Shown in pieces: positions 1-8,199 of a stretch of 45,233 bases of DNA. Below the pieces are notes generated by a model that worked only from the letters and a program-made list of their open reading frames with translations, was not told the DNA's origin and searched no databases. The first letter of the stretch is position 1. Each line of letters opens with the position of its first letter. Location: assembly GCF_002607855.1 (NCBI RefSeq), contig NZ_AWQQ01000118.1:1-45233 (forward strand). Direction: 5' to 3'. This DNA is from Desulforamulus profundi (GTDB taxonomy: Bacteria > Bacillota_B > Desulfotomaculia > Desulfotomaculales > Desulfotomaculaceae). The translations under genes were made by a program, and so were the position numbers.

Positions 1-254
1 AGAGCCATTACCTGCGATTATAGGATAAGTGCGCCCAATTGCATGACAAATACTGGAAAATGGGAGGTAATATACTCAAAAATATTAGTTTTCGTCTTAA
101 AATCTAAAAAAAGTGGGTCACTACTGTTAATTAATGTAAATTTTATTTTTTGAAAGAAGTAAAATTAGGGTTTTAAAGGGGTTTTTTCAACACCCTCCTA
201 GTTTCTTCCACAGGAAAGCCCCTAATACCTTTTTTGTCAGGGAAAATTAATAAA
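1..254. other. AT-rich intergenic region at the window edge
   Basis: This stretch lies downstream of the minus-strand ylbJ gene. It is AT-rich and I see no open reading frame with a ribosome binding site on either strand. No clear intrinsic terminator for ylbJ is visible: the minus strand has only a weak GGGTGTT / AACCCC pairing near 185-212, without a proper uridine run. Confidence 0.5.
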
Positions 255-1471
255 CTAACGGTAAAATATTTTGCCAATCCGCCAGGCAAAATGCAGGGTG
301 AAGCCAAGCAGGACGAACAAAAGTAAAGAGATGGCCATGGTGATGAAGGAAAGGGTTATGACCGAGACGGGAGAGTAGGAAAAAAGATTAAGCACCGGTG
401 CCAGTACCGGCAGTAGCGTTGGGTCCGACCCGTCAGGTCTGTAAAATACAAGGGTAAAAAAGGTGGCCAGGGCTGCATGGGCGATGCGGGTGGCCACAAA
501 TAACCCCATGCGGATATCGGTCCTGGCTATCATGCTGGCCACCTGGGCGTGGATAGAAAGCCCGCTCCAACCCAGGATCATGGCCACCGCCATCAGTCGC
601 TGTGCTTCCGGAGCGGCGGCTTCGGATGCCAGTTTGGTGCCGATGGTCATTTCAAAGAACCCGCTGGCCAGGGCCGTTAAAATTTCCGGTGACAAACCCA
701 AAGGGAGTAACACCAGGCCCAGCAAGGAAGCCAGCAAATCAATGACCCCGGCATGCTTGAGCAGCCTGATAATCACCGCAAATAAAATGATAAAGCCACC
801 GATATTCAGCAGCTTGGTCACCGAGGACGCCACCGCCTCGCCCAGCAGCTGGCCCAGGGGCTGCCTTTCCTGAGGATTTTGCTGCAGCAATGCCCTGAAA
901 GCCTGCCGCAGGGACCAGGCCGTAGGAGAGGGGTTGTTTGATTGGGGCTCATGGCGGCCGTAAAAGCGCAGTAAAAAACCCAGCAGGAGATTGGCCAGGT
1001 AATGGGAGCCGGCGATCACCACACCCAGGTCGGGCCGTCCGAACATGCCCACGGCCACAGCGGTCAGCATGAACAGCGGGCTGGAATTGTTGGTGAAACT
1101 CATTAAACGCTCGGCCTCCAGCCGGGTACAGAGACCCTGCTGCCTGAGTTTGGCGGTCACCATGCTGCCGATGGGAAAGCCGCTGGTAAAACCAATGACC
1201 ATGACAAAGGCCCCGGCCCCCGGCACATTAAAAAGCGGTCGCATGACGGGTTCCAGCAGTAGGCCCATAAAACGCACCAGACCAAGTTTCATCAATATTT
1301 CAGAAGCAATAAAAAAGGCAGCAGGGAGGGAAAGACAATATTCCACCAGGCCTTCAGCCCATTGACGGAACCGTCGTACACAATCTTCGGCTGCACCGCC
1401 ATTCCCAGCACAAAACACACCGCCAGGGCGATCCAGACAAGAGAAAAAGCCTCTTGTTTGCGCAGTCCCAT
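255..1471 (-). CDS. ylbJ: Sporulation integral membrane protein YlbJ, frameshifted as read
   Basis: Polytopic membrane protein of the YlbJ family, which in Bacillus is needed for spore cortex formation and belongs to the mother-cell sigma-E regulon. The long C-terminal part is open from about 1310 down to the TAG at 255-257 and shows family features: the PVMRPLFNVPGAGAF segment, SGFPIGSM, FTNNSSPLFML, and several hydrophobic helices with conserved Gly/Pro. The N-terminal part (MGLRKQEAFSLVW, one membrane helix, then KAWWNIVFPSLLP) lies in another frame. The two join if one base is added in the run at 1311-1318, giving about 405 residues, a normal length. I chose ATG 1469-1471 because it begins the family-like sequence, but it has no good ribosome binding site. 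A further missing base in the T-run at 1483-1488 would let the gene start at 1515. Divergent from yceD. Confidence 0.82.
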
Positions 1472-1608
1472 GGTAAGCCGGATTTTTTCGGCAGCAAAGC
1501 AATCACCCCGTGCATAAGATTAGACAAGGCCCCTAACACTATATATAAATGGAAAACCTTTACTTTAGACCAGGTCAGAGGAGTTTACCCCATATACAGG
1601 ATTTTTCC

Positions 1609-1637
1609 TTGACAAATAAGAACCCGCTTTATATAAT
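1609..1637 (+). promoter_or_regulatory. Sigma-A promoter for yceD-rpmF
   Basis: A consensus -35 box TTGACA (1609-1614) and a consensus -10 box TATAAT (1632-1637) are separated by exactly 17 bases. The start of yceD follows 34 bases later, with a GAGGTG ribosome binding site near 1653. Both boxes match the housekeeping consensus perfectly, as expected for a ribosomal protein transcript. Confidence 0.9.
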
Positions 1638-1671
1638 GAATTTTGTTAAATATTGAGGTGACTGTGAACCC

Positions 1672-2178
1672 GTGAAAATTAATATTCTCCGCATCAGGAA
1701 CGCACCCGGTGAAAAGCTTTCTTTCAATCTTAGCAAGAAACTGGAAGCCGTCGAAGTAAACGGCCAGGTTTTTACCTTTGTTACGCCCGTAGAAGCCGCC
1801 GGAGAGGTGGTGAACCGGAATCATCTCTTTCAGGTCAAGGGGATGACCCGGGCAACCGTTTCCACCATCTGCGCCAACTGCCTGGAGCCCTTCGAGTTGA
1901 AACTGCAGGGTTCCCTGGAAGAGGTTTATACCAGGGTGGAGGATGATTTCACCAACCATCCTGATTCTGATTTGATCGGATTCGGCGGGGATACCCTTGA
2001 TATTGAATCAGAAGTCATTAAATCACTTTTGATTGAAATCCCCATGCGTTTGGTTTGTTCACCGGACTGCCGGGGCCTGTGCCAGCAGTGCGGCGCTAAC
2101 TTGAATGTTCAACCGTGTAATTGCCAAATGGATGACAGTGACCCAAGGTTGGCAGTACTTAAAAAATTTCAACCATAA
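1672..2178 (+). CDS. yceD: DUF177 (YceD) family protein
   Basis: A 168-residue DUF177/YceD protein. The family almost always sits directly before rpmF, as here, and in plants and bacteria it has been linked to 23S rRNA accumulation; its exact role is unsettled. The C-terminal half has a CxxC pair (ICANC) and a second cysteine cluster (CSPDC, CQQC, CNC) that could hold a metal. The sequence ends with the family-typical DPRLAVLKKF. Start is GTG at 1672 behind GAGGTG. The gene shares the promoter at 1609-1637 with rpmF, 30 bases downstream. Confidence 0.9.
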   Translation: MKINILRIRNAPGEKLSFNLSKKLEAVEVNGQVFTFVTPVEAAGEVVNRNHLFQVKGMTRATVSTICANCLEPFELKLQGSLEEVYTRVEDDFTNHPDSDLIGFGGDTLDIESEVIKSLLIEIPMRLVCSPDCRGLCQQCGANLNVQPCNCQMDDSDPRLAVLKKFQP

Positions 2179-2208
2179 GTTTTCACTTTTTGAAGGGGGT
2201 GTAAGAAA

Positions 2209-2394
2209 ATGGGTGTACCGAAGAGGAAACTTGCGAAGCACCGGGGAAGACAGCGCCGGGCTATGAATATGAAGTTGGAAGCCCCCAGCCTGGTAGCCTG
2301 CCCGCAGTGCCGTGCCTTGATCCAACCGCATCATCTGTGCCCTGAGTGTGGTTATTACAAAAACCGCAAAGTTGTTGCGGCAGCCGATAAGTAG
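2209..2394 (+). CDS. rpmF: 50S ribosomal protein L32
   Basis: A 61-residue L32 with the N-terminal MGVPKRKLAKHRGRQRRA signature and a zinc-ribbon pair CPQC (about residues 31-34) and CPEC (about 44-47), so it is the Zn-binding form. The ribosome binding site GAAGGGGGTG precedes ATG 2209. It is the last gene of the yceD-rpmF transcript and is followed by a strong terminator, so the fatty-acid operon downstream is transcribed separately. Confidence 0.96.
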   Translation: MGVPKRKLAKHRGRQRRAMNMKLEAPSLVACPQCRALIQPHHLCPECGYYKNRKVVAAADK

Positions 2395-2405
2395 TGATAA
2401 ATATG

Positions 2406-2437
2406 AACCCTTTCTCAATTGACGAGAAAGGGTTTTT
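2406..2437 (+). terminator. Intrinsic terminator after rpmF
   Basis: A perfect 11-bp stem AACCCTTTCTC (2406-2416) / GAGAAAGGGTT (2424-2434) with a 7-base loop runs into a T tract. It separates the L32 transcript from the FapR-controlled operon. Confidence 0.92.
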
Positions 2438-2466
2438 ACTTTTTTGGAAGAATAATAGAAAAAAGT

Positions 2467-2496
2467 TTGCATTACAAGCAGTATTTGGGTTATAAT
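2467..2496 (+). promoter_or_regulatory. Promoter of the fapR-plsX-fab operon
   Basis: A -10 box TATAAT (2491-2496) lies 18 bases downstream of a -35-like TTGCAT (2467-2472). The FapR palindrome begins at the last base of the -10 box, so bound repressor would cover the transcription start. Confidence 0.75.
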
Positions 2497-2512
2497 TAGT
2501 ACCAGGTACTAA
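2496..2512. promoter_or_regulatory. FapR operator
   Basis: TTAGTACCAGGTACTAA is a perfect 17-bp inverted repeat around a central A and matches the known FapR operator type of Bacillus lipid genes. It overlaps the -10 box and lies 22 bases before the fapR start. FapR represses until malonyl-CoA or malonyl-ACP binds, so the operon should be autoregulated and induced by malonyl-CoA. Confidence 0.93.
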
Positions 2513-2534
2513 ATTATTCATGGTGGTAACATAA

Positions 2535-3107
2535 ATGGCCAGAGGTGGAAAAGCCAAAAACCTGAGACAAAGTGAGCTCGCCCGATACCTTGCCAATAAC
2601 CCCCTGCTGACAGATGAGGAACTGGCAGGTATGTTCGGGGTCAGCATTCAGACCATTCGTTTGGACCGTTCCGAACTGCAGATCCCGGAACTTCGAGAGC
2701 GCATGAAAACAGCCCTGCAGGCCAGTCGCCCGGTGCGTTCCCTGGGCAGTGATGAACTGGTGGGGGAACTGCTGGATATCCAGGTGGGTCATTATGGCGT
2801 TTCTATGTTAAAGATTGGTCCGGAAATGAGCTTTCGCAAAAATTTAGTCGCCAGGGGCCACCACCTGTTTGCCCAGGCAAATTCCTTGGCCGTGGCCGTC
2901 ATTGACGCTGAAGTTGCCTTGACGGGTGCAGCAAGGGTGCTGTTTAAGCTCCCGGTCAGGGCCGGCGACCAGGTGATGGCCAGGGCAGAGGTAAGCAGCC
3001 AAAGGGGCAATAAAACCATGGTTAAGGTGATTTCCAGGGTACAGGAAGCGATTGTGTTTGAAGGAATCTTCACGGTATTTGCCTTGCATGAGGAGGGTAA
3101 CCAATGA
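2535..3107 (+). CDS. fapR: Transcriptional repressor of fatty acid and phospholipid synthesis FapR
   Basis: A 190-residue FapR. Residues about 1-60 form a DeoR-like helix-turn-helix (TDEELAGMFGVSIQTIRLDR) joined by a linker to a C-terminal hot-dog domain (about 75-185) that binds malonyl-CoA in Bacillus. The matching operator lies in its own promoter. Start is ATG 2535 with a weak GGTGG site; its TGA overlaps the plsX ATG (ATGA), so the two are translationally coupled. It leads the operon plsX-fabH-fabK-fabD-fabG-acpP-fabF. Confidence 0.95.
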   Translation: MARGGKAKNLRQSELARYLANNPLLTDEELAGMFGVSIQTIRLDRSELQIPELRERMKTALQASRPVRSLGSDELVGELLDIQVGHYGVSMLKIGPEMSFRKNLVARGHHLFAQANSLAVAVIDAEVALTGAARVLFKLPVRAGDQVMARAEVSSQRGNKTMVKVISRVQEAIVFEGIFTVFALHEEGNQ

Positions 3108-4111
3108 CCAGAATTGCTTTAGATGCGATGGGGGGCGATCACGCGCCAATGGAAATTGTCCGTGGCGCCAGGGATGCCGCCCATGAATTAGGTGTTCATA
3201 TAATTTTAGTCGGTGATCAGGAAAAGATACAACGGGAATTGGACGGGGATGCTGCCGGGGGCCTGATATCCATTGTGCACGCCCCGGAAGTGGTGGAAAT
3301 GGATGAACATCCGGTCAACGCCATCCGTAAGAAGAAGAATTCTTCCATTGTTGTGGCCACTCAATTGGTCAAGGAAGGGACTGCGGACGCGGTGGTTTCT
3401 GCAGGAAGTACCGGAGCGCAGATGGCTTCTTCCTTGTTCATTTTAGGTCGCATTGCAGGTGTTGACCGACCGGCCATCAGTACCCTGCTGCCCACAGCCA
3501 GGGGGGTGGTGGCCCTGTTGGACGTAGGAGCCAATGTGGACTGCCGGCCCCAGCACCTGAAACAGTTTGCGGTAATGGGATCCCTGTACGCCGAAAAGGT
3601 GCTGGGACTTCCCAATCCCAGAGTGGGGCTGCTGAACATCGGCGCTGAGGAAACCAAGGGCAACGAATTGACCCTGGCGGCCTATCAGTTGCTGAAGGAA
3701 GCGGAGATTAACTTTGTCGGCAATGTGGAAGGAAGAGATCTTTTCCTGGGCACCAGCGATGTTGCCATCTGTGATGGATTTGTGGGAAACGTGGTTTTAA
3801 AGTCGGCGGAAGGCCTCGCCATGTCCATTCTGGGGATGTTTCAGCAGGAATTGGGAAGACTGGAAGATATCCTTGGCCGGGAAAGAATTATGCACATTAT
3901 GAGTGGTTTTAAACGCCGTATGGACTATGCTGAATATGGCGGGGCGCCGCTTTTGGGGGTAGACGGGGTATCCGTCATCAGCCATGGCAGTTCCCGGGCT
4001 AGGGCCATCAAAAATGCCGTCCGGGTAGCCAAGGAGACGGTTGAACAAAGGCTGGTGCCGGCCATTAAAGCAAGCTTAGAGAAAGAGATTGGCAAGGGGG
4101 TAGACAATTAA
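3104..4111 (+). CDS. plsX: Phosphate acyltransferase PlsX
   Basis: PlsX converts acyl-ACP to acyl-phosphate, the donor for PlsY in phosphatidic acid synthesis; it is a peripheral membrane enzyme. The 335-residue product has the family start RIALDAMGGDHAP, GSTGAQMAS around residue 100, LDVGAN about 140 and the C-terminal GVDGVSVISHGSS. Length is normal. It starts inside the fapR stop codon and ends directly before the fabH ATG, so it lies deep within a coupled operon. Confidence 0.97.
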   Translation: MTRIALDAMGGDHAPMEIVRGARDAAHELGVHIILVGDQEKIQRELDGDAAGGLISIVHAPEVVEMDEHPVNAIRKKKNSSIVVATQLVKEGTADAVVSAGSTGAQMASSLFILGRIAGVDRPAISTLLPTARGVVALLDVGANVDCRPQHLKQFAVMGSLYAEKVLGLPNPRVGLLNIGAEETKGNELTLAAYQLLKEAEINFVGNVEGRDLFLGTSDVAICDGFVGNVVLKSAEGLAMSILGMFQQELGRLEDILGRERIMHIMSGFKRRMDYAEYGGAPLLGVDGVSVISHGSSRARAIKNAVRVAKETVEQRLVPAIKASLEKEIGKGVDN

Positions 4112-5122
4112 ATGCCCAACCACCTGATTCAGGCGGGCATCCTGGGTGTGGGGAGTTATGTGCCTGAACGGATACTCACCAATAAAGAGATAGAAAAAAT
4201 GGTAGATACCAGCGACGAGTGGATTAGAACGCGGACCGGCATCCGGGAGCGGAGAATCGCCGACCCGGCCCTGTCCACAGCGGACCTGGCTGCCCGGGCG
4301 TCCCGCAATGCGCTGGAAGACGCCGGCGTAAAGCCGGAAGAACTGGACCTAATCATTCTCACCACTTGTTCCAAAGATATGATTATTCCCGCCGGCGCCT
4401 GTCTGGTGCAAATGGAACTGGGGGCGTCCAACGCAGGGGCCTTTGATTTGGAAGCAGGCTGCAGCGGGTTTGTTTACGGGCTCACCGTTGCCTCCCAGTT
4501 TATTGCCACCGGGGCCATGAAACGAATTCTGGTCATTGGGTCGGAAGCTTTATCAAAAATCATTAACTGGGAAGACCGCAACACCTGTGTCTTGTTTGGC
4601 GACGGGGCCGGCGCTGTGGTTGTTGGCCCGGTGGCTCCCGGGGAAGGCATCCTGGCCAGCAAATTAAGCGCCGAGGGATCCGGTTGGGAACACCTTTATA
4701 TTCCTGCCGGCGGCTCAAAAATACCCGCCGACCCGGTGACCGTCGAGCAAAAACTTCATTACGTTCATATGAACGGCAAAGAAGTGTTCCGTTATGCCAC
4801 CAGGGTCATGGAGGAAGAGTCCATCAACCTGATCAAAGCTGCCAACCTTGAACTGTCGGATATCGACCTGCTCATACCGCACCAGGCCAATATACGCATC
4901 ATCGAACACGCGGCCAAGAAGCTGAAGCTTCCCATGGAAAAAGTAATGGTCAATTTAGACCGCTACGGGAACACTTCCTCGGCTTCCATTCCATTGGCCC
5001 TGGATGAGGCAGTTAAGTCCGGGCGGGTGAAGGCCGGAGATAACATCGTCATGGTGGCTTTTGGAGCGGGATTGACCTCCGGTGGCGTTGTTCTAAAGTG
5101 GAGTAAAGGGGAGGGAGAGTAA
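4112..5122 (+). CDS. fabH: 3-oxoacyl-ACP synthase III (KAS III)
   Basis: FabH starts fatty acid synthesis by condensing acyl-CoA with malonyl-ACP. The 336-residue protein has the thiolase fold with the full Cys-His-Asn triad: Cys117 in EAGCSGF, His257 in PHQANIRI and Asn287 in GNTSSASIP. Start ATG 4112 follows the plsX TAA with no gap. Its stop overlaps the first base of fabK. Which acyl-CoA it prefers (branched or straight) cannot be read from the sequence. Confidence 0.97.
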   Translation: MPNHLIQAGILGVGSYVPERILTNKEIEKMVDTSDEWIRTRTGIRERRIADPALSTADLAARASRNALEDAGVKPEELDLIILTTCSKDMIIPAGACLVQMELGASNAGAFDLEAGCSGFVYGLTVASQFIATGAMKRILVIGSEALSKIINWEDRNTCVLFGDGAGAVVVGPVAPGEGILASKLSAEGSGWEHLYIPAGGSKIPADPVTVEQKLHYVHMNGKEVFRYATRVMEEESINLIKAANLELSDIDLLIPHQANIRIIEHAAKKLKLPMEKVMVNLDRYGNTSSASIPLALDEAVKSGRVKAGDNIVMVAFGAGLTSGGVVLKWSKGEGE

Positions 5123-6069
5123 TGAAACTGAGAACCAGATTGTGCGATTTACTGGGAATCGAATACCCGATTTTACAAGGCGGTATGGCCTGGGTTTCCA
5201 CCGCAGAGCTAGCCGCGGCAGTCTCCGAGGCCGGTGGTTTGGGCATTATTGGTTCGGGGCATGCTCCCACGGAATGGTTGGAGGAACAAATTAAAAAAGC
5301 CAAAGGCCTTACCAACAAACCCTTTGGGGTAAACGTCATGCTGATGTCTCCCTTTGTAGAACAAAACATGCAGTTAATCATTCGTGAAAGAGTACCGGTG
5401 GTGACCACCGGCGCCGGCAATCCCGGGAAATTCATTCCCGGGCTGAAGGAAGTCGGCAGCAAGGTCATTCCCGTCATCCCCTCTGTGGCGCTGGCCCAAC
5501 GGATGGCCAAGGCCGGTGTGGATGCGGTGATTGCCGAAGGCGGCGAGTCCGGCGGACACATTGGTGAACTAAGCACCATGCCCCTGGTACCCCAGGTGGT
5601 GGATGCGGTGGATATCCCGGTCATTGCCGCAGGCGGTTTCTTTGACGGCAGGGGTCTGGTGGCAGCTCTGGCCCTGGGGGCCCAGGGCATCCAGATGGGA
5701 ACCCGCTTTATGTGCGCCACAGAATGTGTCATTCATGATAATGTTAAACAGCTGCTGGTTAAGGCCAAGGACCGTGAGACCGTGGTAACCGGCCGCACCA
5801 CCGGGCATCCTGTACGCATTATTCGTAATAAATTAGCCAAACAGTTTGAAGAAAAAGAACGTCAGGGAGCTTCGGTGGAAGAACTGGAAAAAATGGGCGT
5901 TGGCCGCCTGCGTATGGCCATGGTGGAAGGCGACGTTCAGGAAGGCTCCGTGATGGCCGGGCAAATCTGCGGCATGATTAAACGGATCGAACCGGCAGCG
6001 GAGATCATTAAAGACATTGTAACCGGCGCTGAACAGGTCATCGGCCGGCTGAGCAAAGGGGAGTTTTAG
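5122..6069 (+). CDS. fabK: Enoyl-ACP reductase II, FMN-dependent
   Basis: FabK reduces enoyl-ACP with NAD(P)H through FMN, the last step of each elongation cycle, replacing the triclosan-sensitive FabI. The 315-residue TIM-barrel protein of the nitronate monooxygenase/FabK family has ILQGGMAW near the start, an EGGESGGHIG loop with the family histidine, the phosphate-binding IAAGGF and the MGTRF motif. Start ATG 5122 overlaps the fabH stop by one base. No fabI, fabL or fabV is present in this operon. Confidence 0.95.
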   Translation: MKLRTRLCDLLGIEYPILQGGMAWVSTAELAAAVSEAGGLGIIGSGHAPTEWLEEQIKKAKGLTNKPFGVNVMLMSPFVEQNMQLIIRERVPVVTTGAGNPGKFIPGLKEVGSKVIPVIPSVALAQRMAKAGVDAVIAEGGESGGHIGELSTMPLVPQVVDAVDIPVIAAGGFFDGRGLVAALALGAQGIQMGTRFMCATECVIHDNVKQLLVKAKDRETVVTGRTTGHPVRIIRNKLAKQFEEKERQGASVEELEKMGVGRLRMAMVEGDVQEGSVMAGQICGMIKRIEPAAEIIKDIVTGAEQVIGRLSKGEF

Positions 6070-6072
6070 ACA

Positions 6073-7016
6073 TTGTCAAAAATCGCTTTCATTTTCCCGG
6101 GCCAGGGTTCCCAGTATGTGGGAATGGGCCGGGAACTGTACAGCAATTTTAAGGTCTGTCGCGATACCCTGGAAGAGGCGGATGACTTTTTAGGGTTTGG
6201 GCTGACCAAATTATGTTTTGAGGGTCCGGCGGAGGAACTGAACAGTACCGTCAATACCCAACCGGCCATCCTGGCTGTCAGTATTGCAGTCCACAGGGTG
6301 CTGCAGCAGGAGTGCGGGTTAAAGGCGGCAGTGGTGGCGGGGCACAGCCTGGGGGAATATGCCGCCCTGGTGGCGGCAGGCGCTCTCAAGTTCCCGGATG
6401 CCGTCAAGGCGGTTCGCCAGAGGGGTAAGTTTATGCAGGAGCTGCGCCTGTCGGGTCGGGCGGTATGGCAGCCATCCTGGGCCTGGACCGGCAGAAGGTG
6501 ATTGCCTGCTGCCAGGAGGCAGCCAGCCGCAGTGTGGTTGAACCGGTAAACTTTAACTGTCCGGGCCAGGTGGTGATTGCCGGCCAATTGGATGCGCTGC
6601 AGCAAGCCATGGAGCTCTGCCGCCAGGCAGGGGCAAAAAGAGCCATCGAACTGGCGGTCAGCGGTCCCTTCCATTCCAGCCTGATGCGCCCGGCCGGCGA
6701 AAGGCTGGCGGAGGTCCTGGCACAGATCGAAATTCAAGACCCGCACATCCCGGTGGTGGCCAACATCAGCGCCGCCTACATACGGAAAGCTCCCGAAATA
6801 CGAGATGCCCTGGTAAAGCAGGTCTCCGGGGCGGTGCTTTGGGAAGACAGCATCCAGAGAATGGCGGAAGAGGGCATCACCACCATGGTGGAATTAGGGC
6901 CGGGAAAGGTTTTATGCGGCCTGGTGAAGAAAATAAACAAGGAAATAAACACCTTTAACGTAGAAGATTTGGCAAGCTTGGAAAAAGTCCTTGCACAGTT
7001 CAAGGAGGTTGGCTAA
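6073..7016 (+). CDS. fabD: Malonyl-CoA:ACP transacylase, frameshifted as read
   Basis: FabD moves malonyl groups from CoA to ACP. The N-terminal part (TTG 6073, MSKIAFIFPGQGSQ) holds the nucleophile Ser92 in GHSLGEYAAL. The C-terminal part lies in the next frame (GGMAAILGL, VSGPFHSSLM with the catalytic His, ELGPGKVL). Reading ATGCAGGAG at 6433-6441 followed by an extra G (6441/6442) restores MQEAAPVGSGGMAAIL and one 314-residue protein of normal size. The break is a single missing base in an essential gene, so I treat it as sequence error. A run AAAGGGGAG before the TTG serves as ribosome binding site. Stop at 7014-7016, two bases before the fabG start. Confidence 0.9.
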
Positions 7017-7017
7017 A

Positions 7018-7761
7018 ATGTTTCTGAACGGCAAAGTCGCCCTTGTCACCGGCGCCTCCCGGGGCATCGGCAAAGCCATTGCTCTGGCCATGGCCGGGGC
7101 ACAGGCCGATATTGTTGTAAACTATGCCGGCAGAGCCGGTGCGGCGGAAGAAACCGCCGGGGCCATTCGCCAGCTGGGTCGCCGGGCGCTGGTCTATAAA
7201 GCCGACGTTTCTGATACCCTGCAGGTTCAACAGATGGTGGATGCCGCCATTGCAGAATTCGGCAAAGTGGATATTTTGGTGAATAATGCCGGGATTACCC
7301 GGGACAATTTAATCCTGAGAATGAAAGAGGAAGACTGGGATACGGTCATGGCTGTAAACCTTAAATCCGCCTTCAATACCATTAAAGCGGTGGCCCGCCC
7401 CATGGTGAAGGCCCGTTACGGCCGGATCATCAACGTTTCTTCGGTAGTTGGCCTCTATGGCAACCCGGGGCAGGCCAACTATGCCGCTGCCAAAGCCGGT
7501 CTCATCGGACTTACCAAGACCATGGCCAAGGAACTGGGGCCCAGAAATATTACCGTCAATGCAGTGGCCCCGGGTTTCATTATGACCGATATGACCGAAC
7601 ACCTGAGTGCCGAGGCCAAGGAGAAACTCACTTCCTCCATTGCCTTGAACCGCCTGGGAACTCCGGAAGACGTGGCCAGCCTGGTAGCCTTTCTGGCCAG
7701 TGATTTCTGCGGTTACATCACCGGGCAGGTCATTGGTGTAGACGGCGGAATTGTCATGTAA
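7018..7761 (+). CDS. fabG: 3-oxoacyl-ACP reductase
   Basis: FabG reduces 3-oxoacyl-ACP with NADPH. The 247-residue short-chain dehydrogenase has the cofactor motif TGASRGIGKA (about 11-20), NNAG (89-92) and the catalytic Ser142, Tyr155, Lys159 (YAAAK). It ends with GQVIGVDGGIVM as in the family. ATG 7018 is chosen because AAGGAGGTT lies at 7002-7010 and the sequence MFLNGKVALVTG begins the fold. Confidence 0.96.
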   Translation: MFLNGKVALVTGASRGIGKAIALAMAGAQADIVVNYAGRAGAAEETAGAIRQLGRRALVYKADVSDTLQVQQMVDAAIAEFGKVDILVNNAGITRDNLILRMKEEDWDTVMAVNLKSAFNTIKAVARPMVKARYGRIINVSSVVGLYGNPGQANYAAAKAGLIGLTKTMAKELGPRNITVNAVAPGFIMTDMTEHLSAEAKEKLTSSIALNRLGTPEDVASLVAFLASDFCGYITGQVIGVDGGIVM

Positions 7762-7846
7762 GGTTCGGGGTACCAAACTTGCTTTGACTCCGAAATGAAC
7801 CATTGCATTCATAGAATTGATGATATCCCGAAAGGGGGTGAATGAT

Positions 7847-8077
7847 ATGGCAACCTTTGATAAGATTAAAGCAATTATTGTAGATCAACTGGGCGTTGAT
7901 GAAGCCGATGTAACCGCAGATGCTTCCTTTGTGGACGATCTGGGCGCTGATTCTCTTGATATTGTTGAACTGGTAATGGCTTTAGAAGAAGAGTTCGGTC
8001 TGGAAATTCCCGATGAAGAGGCTGAAAAAATTCGCACCGTTGGCGATGCCGTTAAATTTATCCAGGACCGCCAGTAA
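7847..8077 (+). CDS. acpP: Acyl carrier protein
   Basis: A 76-residue acidic ACP with the phosphopantetheine attachment site DSL at Ser36 ([20 protein letters not shown]). ATG 7847 is selected by the strong ribosome binding site AAAGGGGGTG just upstream and by the family start [10 protein letters not shown]. An 85-base gap separates it from fabG, and a strong hairpin follows (8085-8116), so acpP can have its own transcript level, as fits the most abundant protein of the pathway. Confidence 0.97.
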   Translation: MATFDKIKAIIVDQLGVDEADVTADASFVDDLGADSLDIVELVMALEEEFGLEIPDEEAEKIRTVGDAVKFIQDRQ

Positions 8078-8084
8078 TCATGGT

Positions 8085-8116
8085 AAAAGTCCCGGCATTT
8101 ATAATCCGGGACTTTT
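8085..8116 (+). terminator. Hairpin between acpP and fabF
   Basis: A perfect 11-bp stem AAAAGTCCCGG (8085-8095) / CCGGGACTTTT (8106-8116) with a 10-base loop. The U-rich stretch is only the stem end (TTTTCC), so it may be a partial terminator or a 3' end stabiliser for the acpP message, with read-through into fabF. Confidence 0.75.
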
Positions 8117-8199
8117 CCACTATTATAAATTTATCAGAAATAAAGTAGTATACGAAAGGTTGAAGCCAGGCCTTTCTAGAATGTAAGGAGGAAACGACT

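Noticed and set aside
463..1365. Plus-strand reading frames opposite ylbJ
   Set aside because: They are antisense shadows with no ribosome binding site and no recognisable protein features.
2059..2472. Minus-strand frame across yceD and rpmF
   Set aside because: It is antisense to two well-supported genes and has no protein features.
6433..6450. Programmed frameshifting in fabD (and other broken genes)
   Set aside because: The break sites share no slippery heptamer or downstream pseudoknot, occur in many unrelated genes and always lack one base. Sequence error is simpler.
7784..7817. Promoter before acpP (TTGACT ... TAGAAT)
   Set aside because: The spacing of 22 bases is too long for sigma-A.
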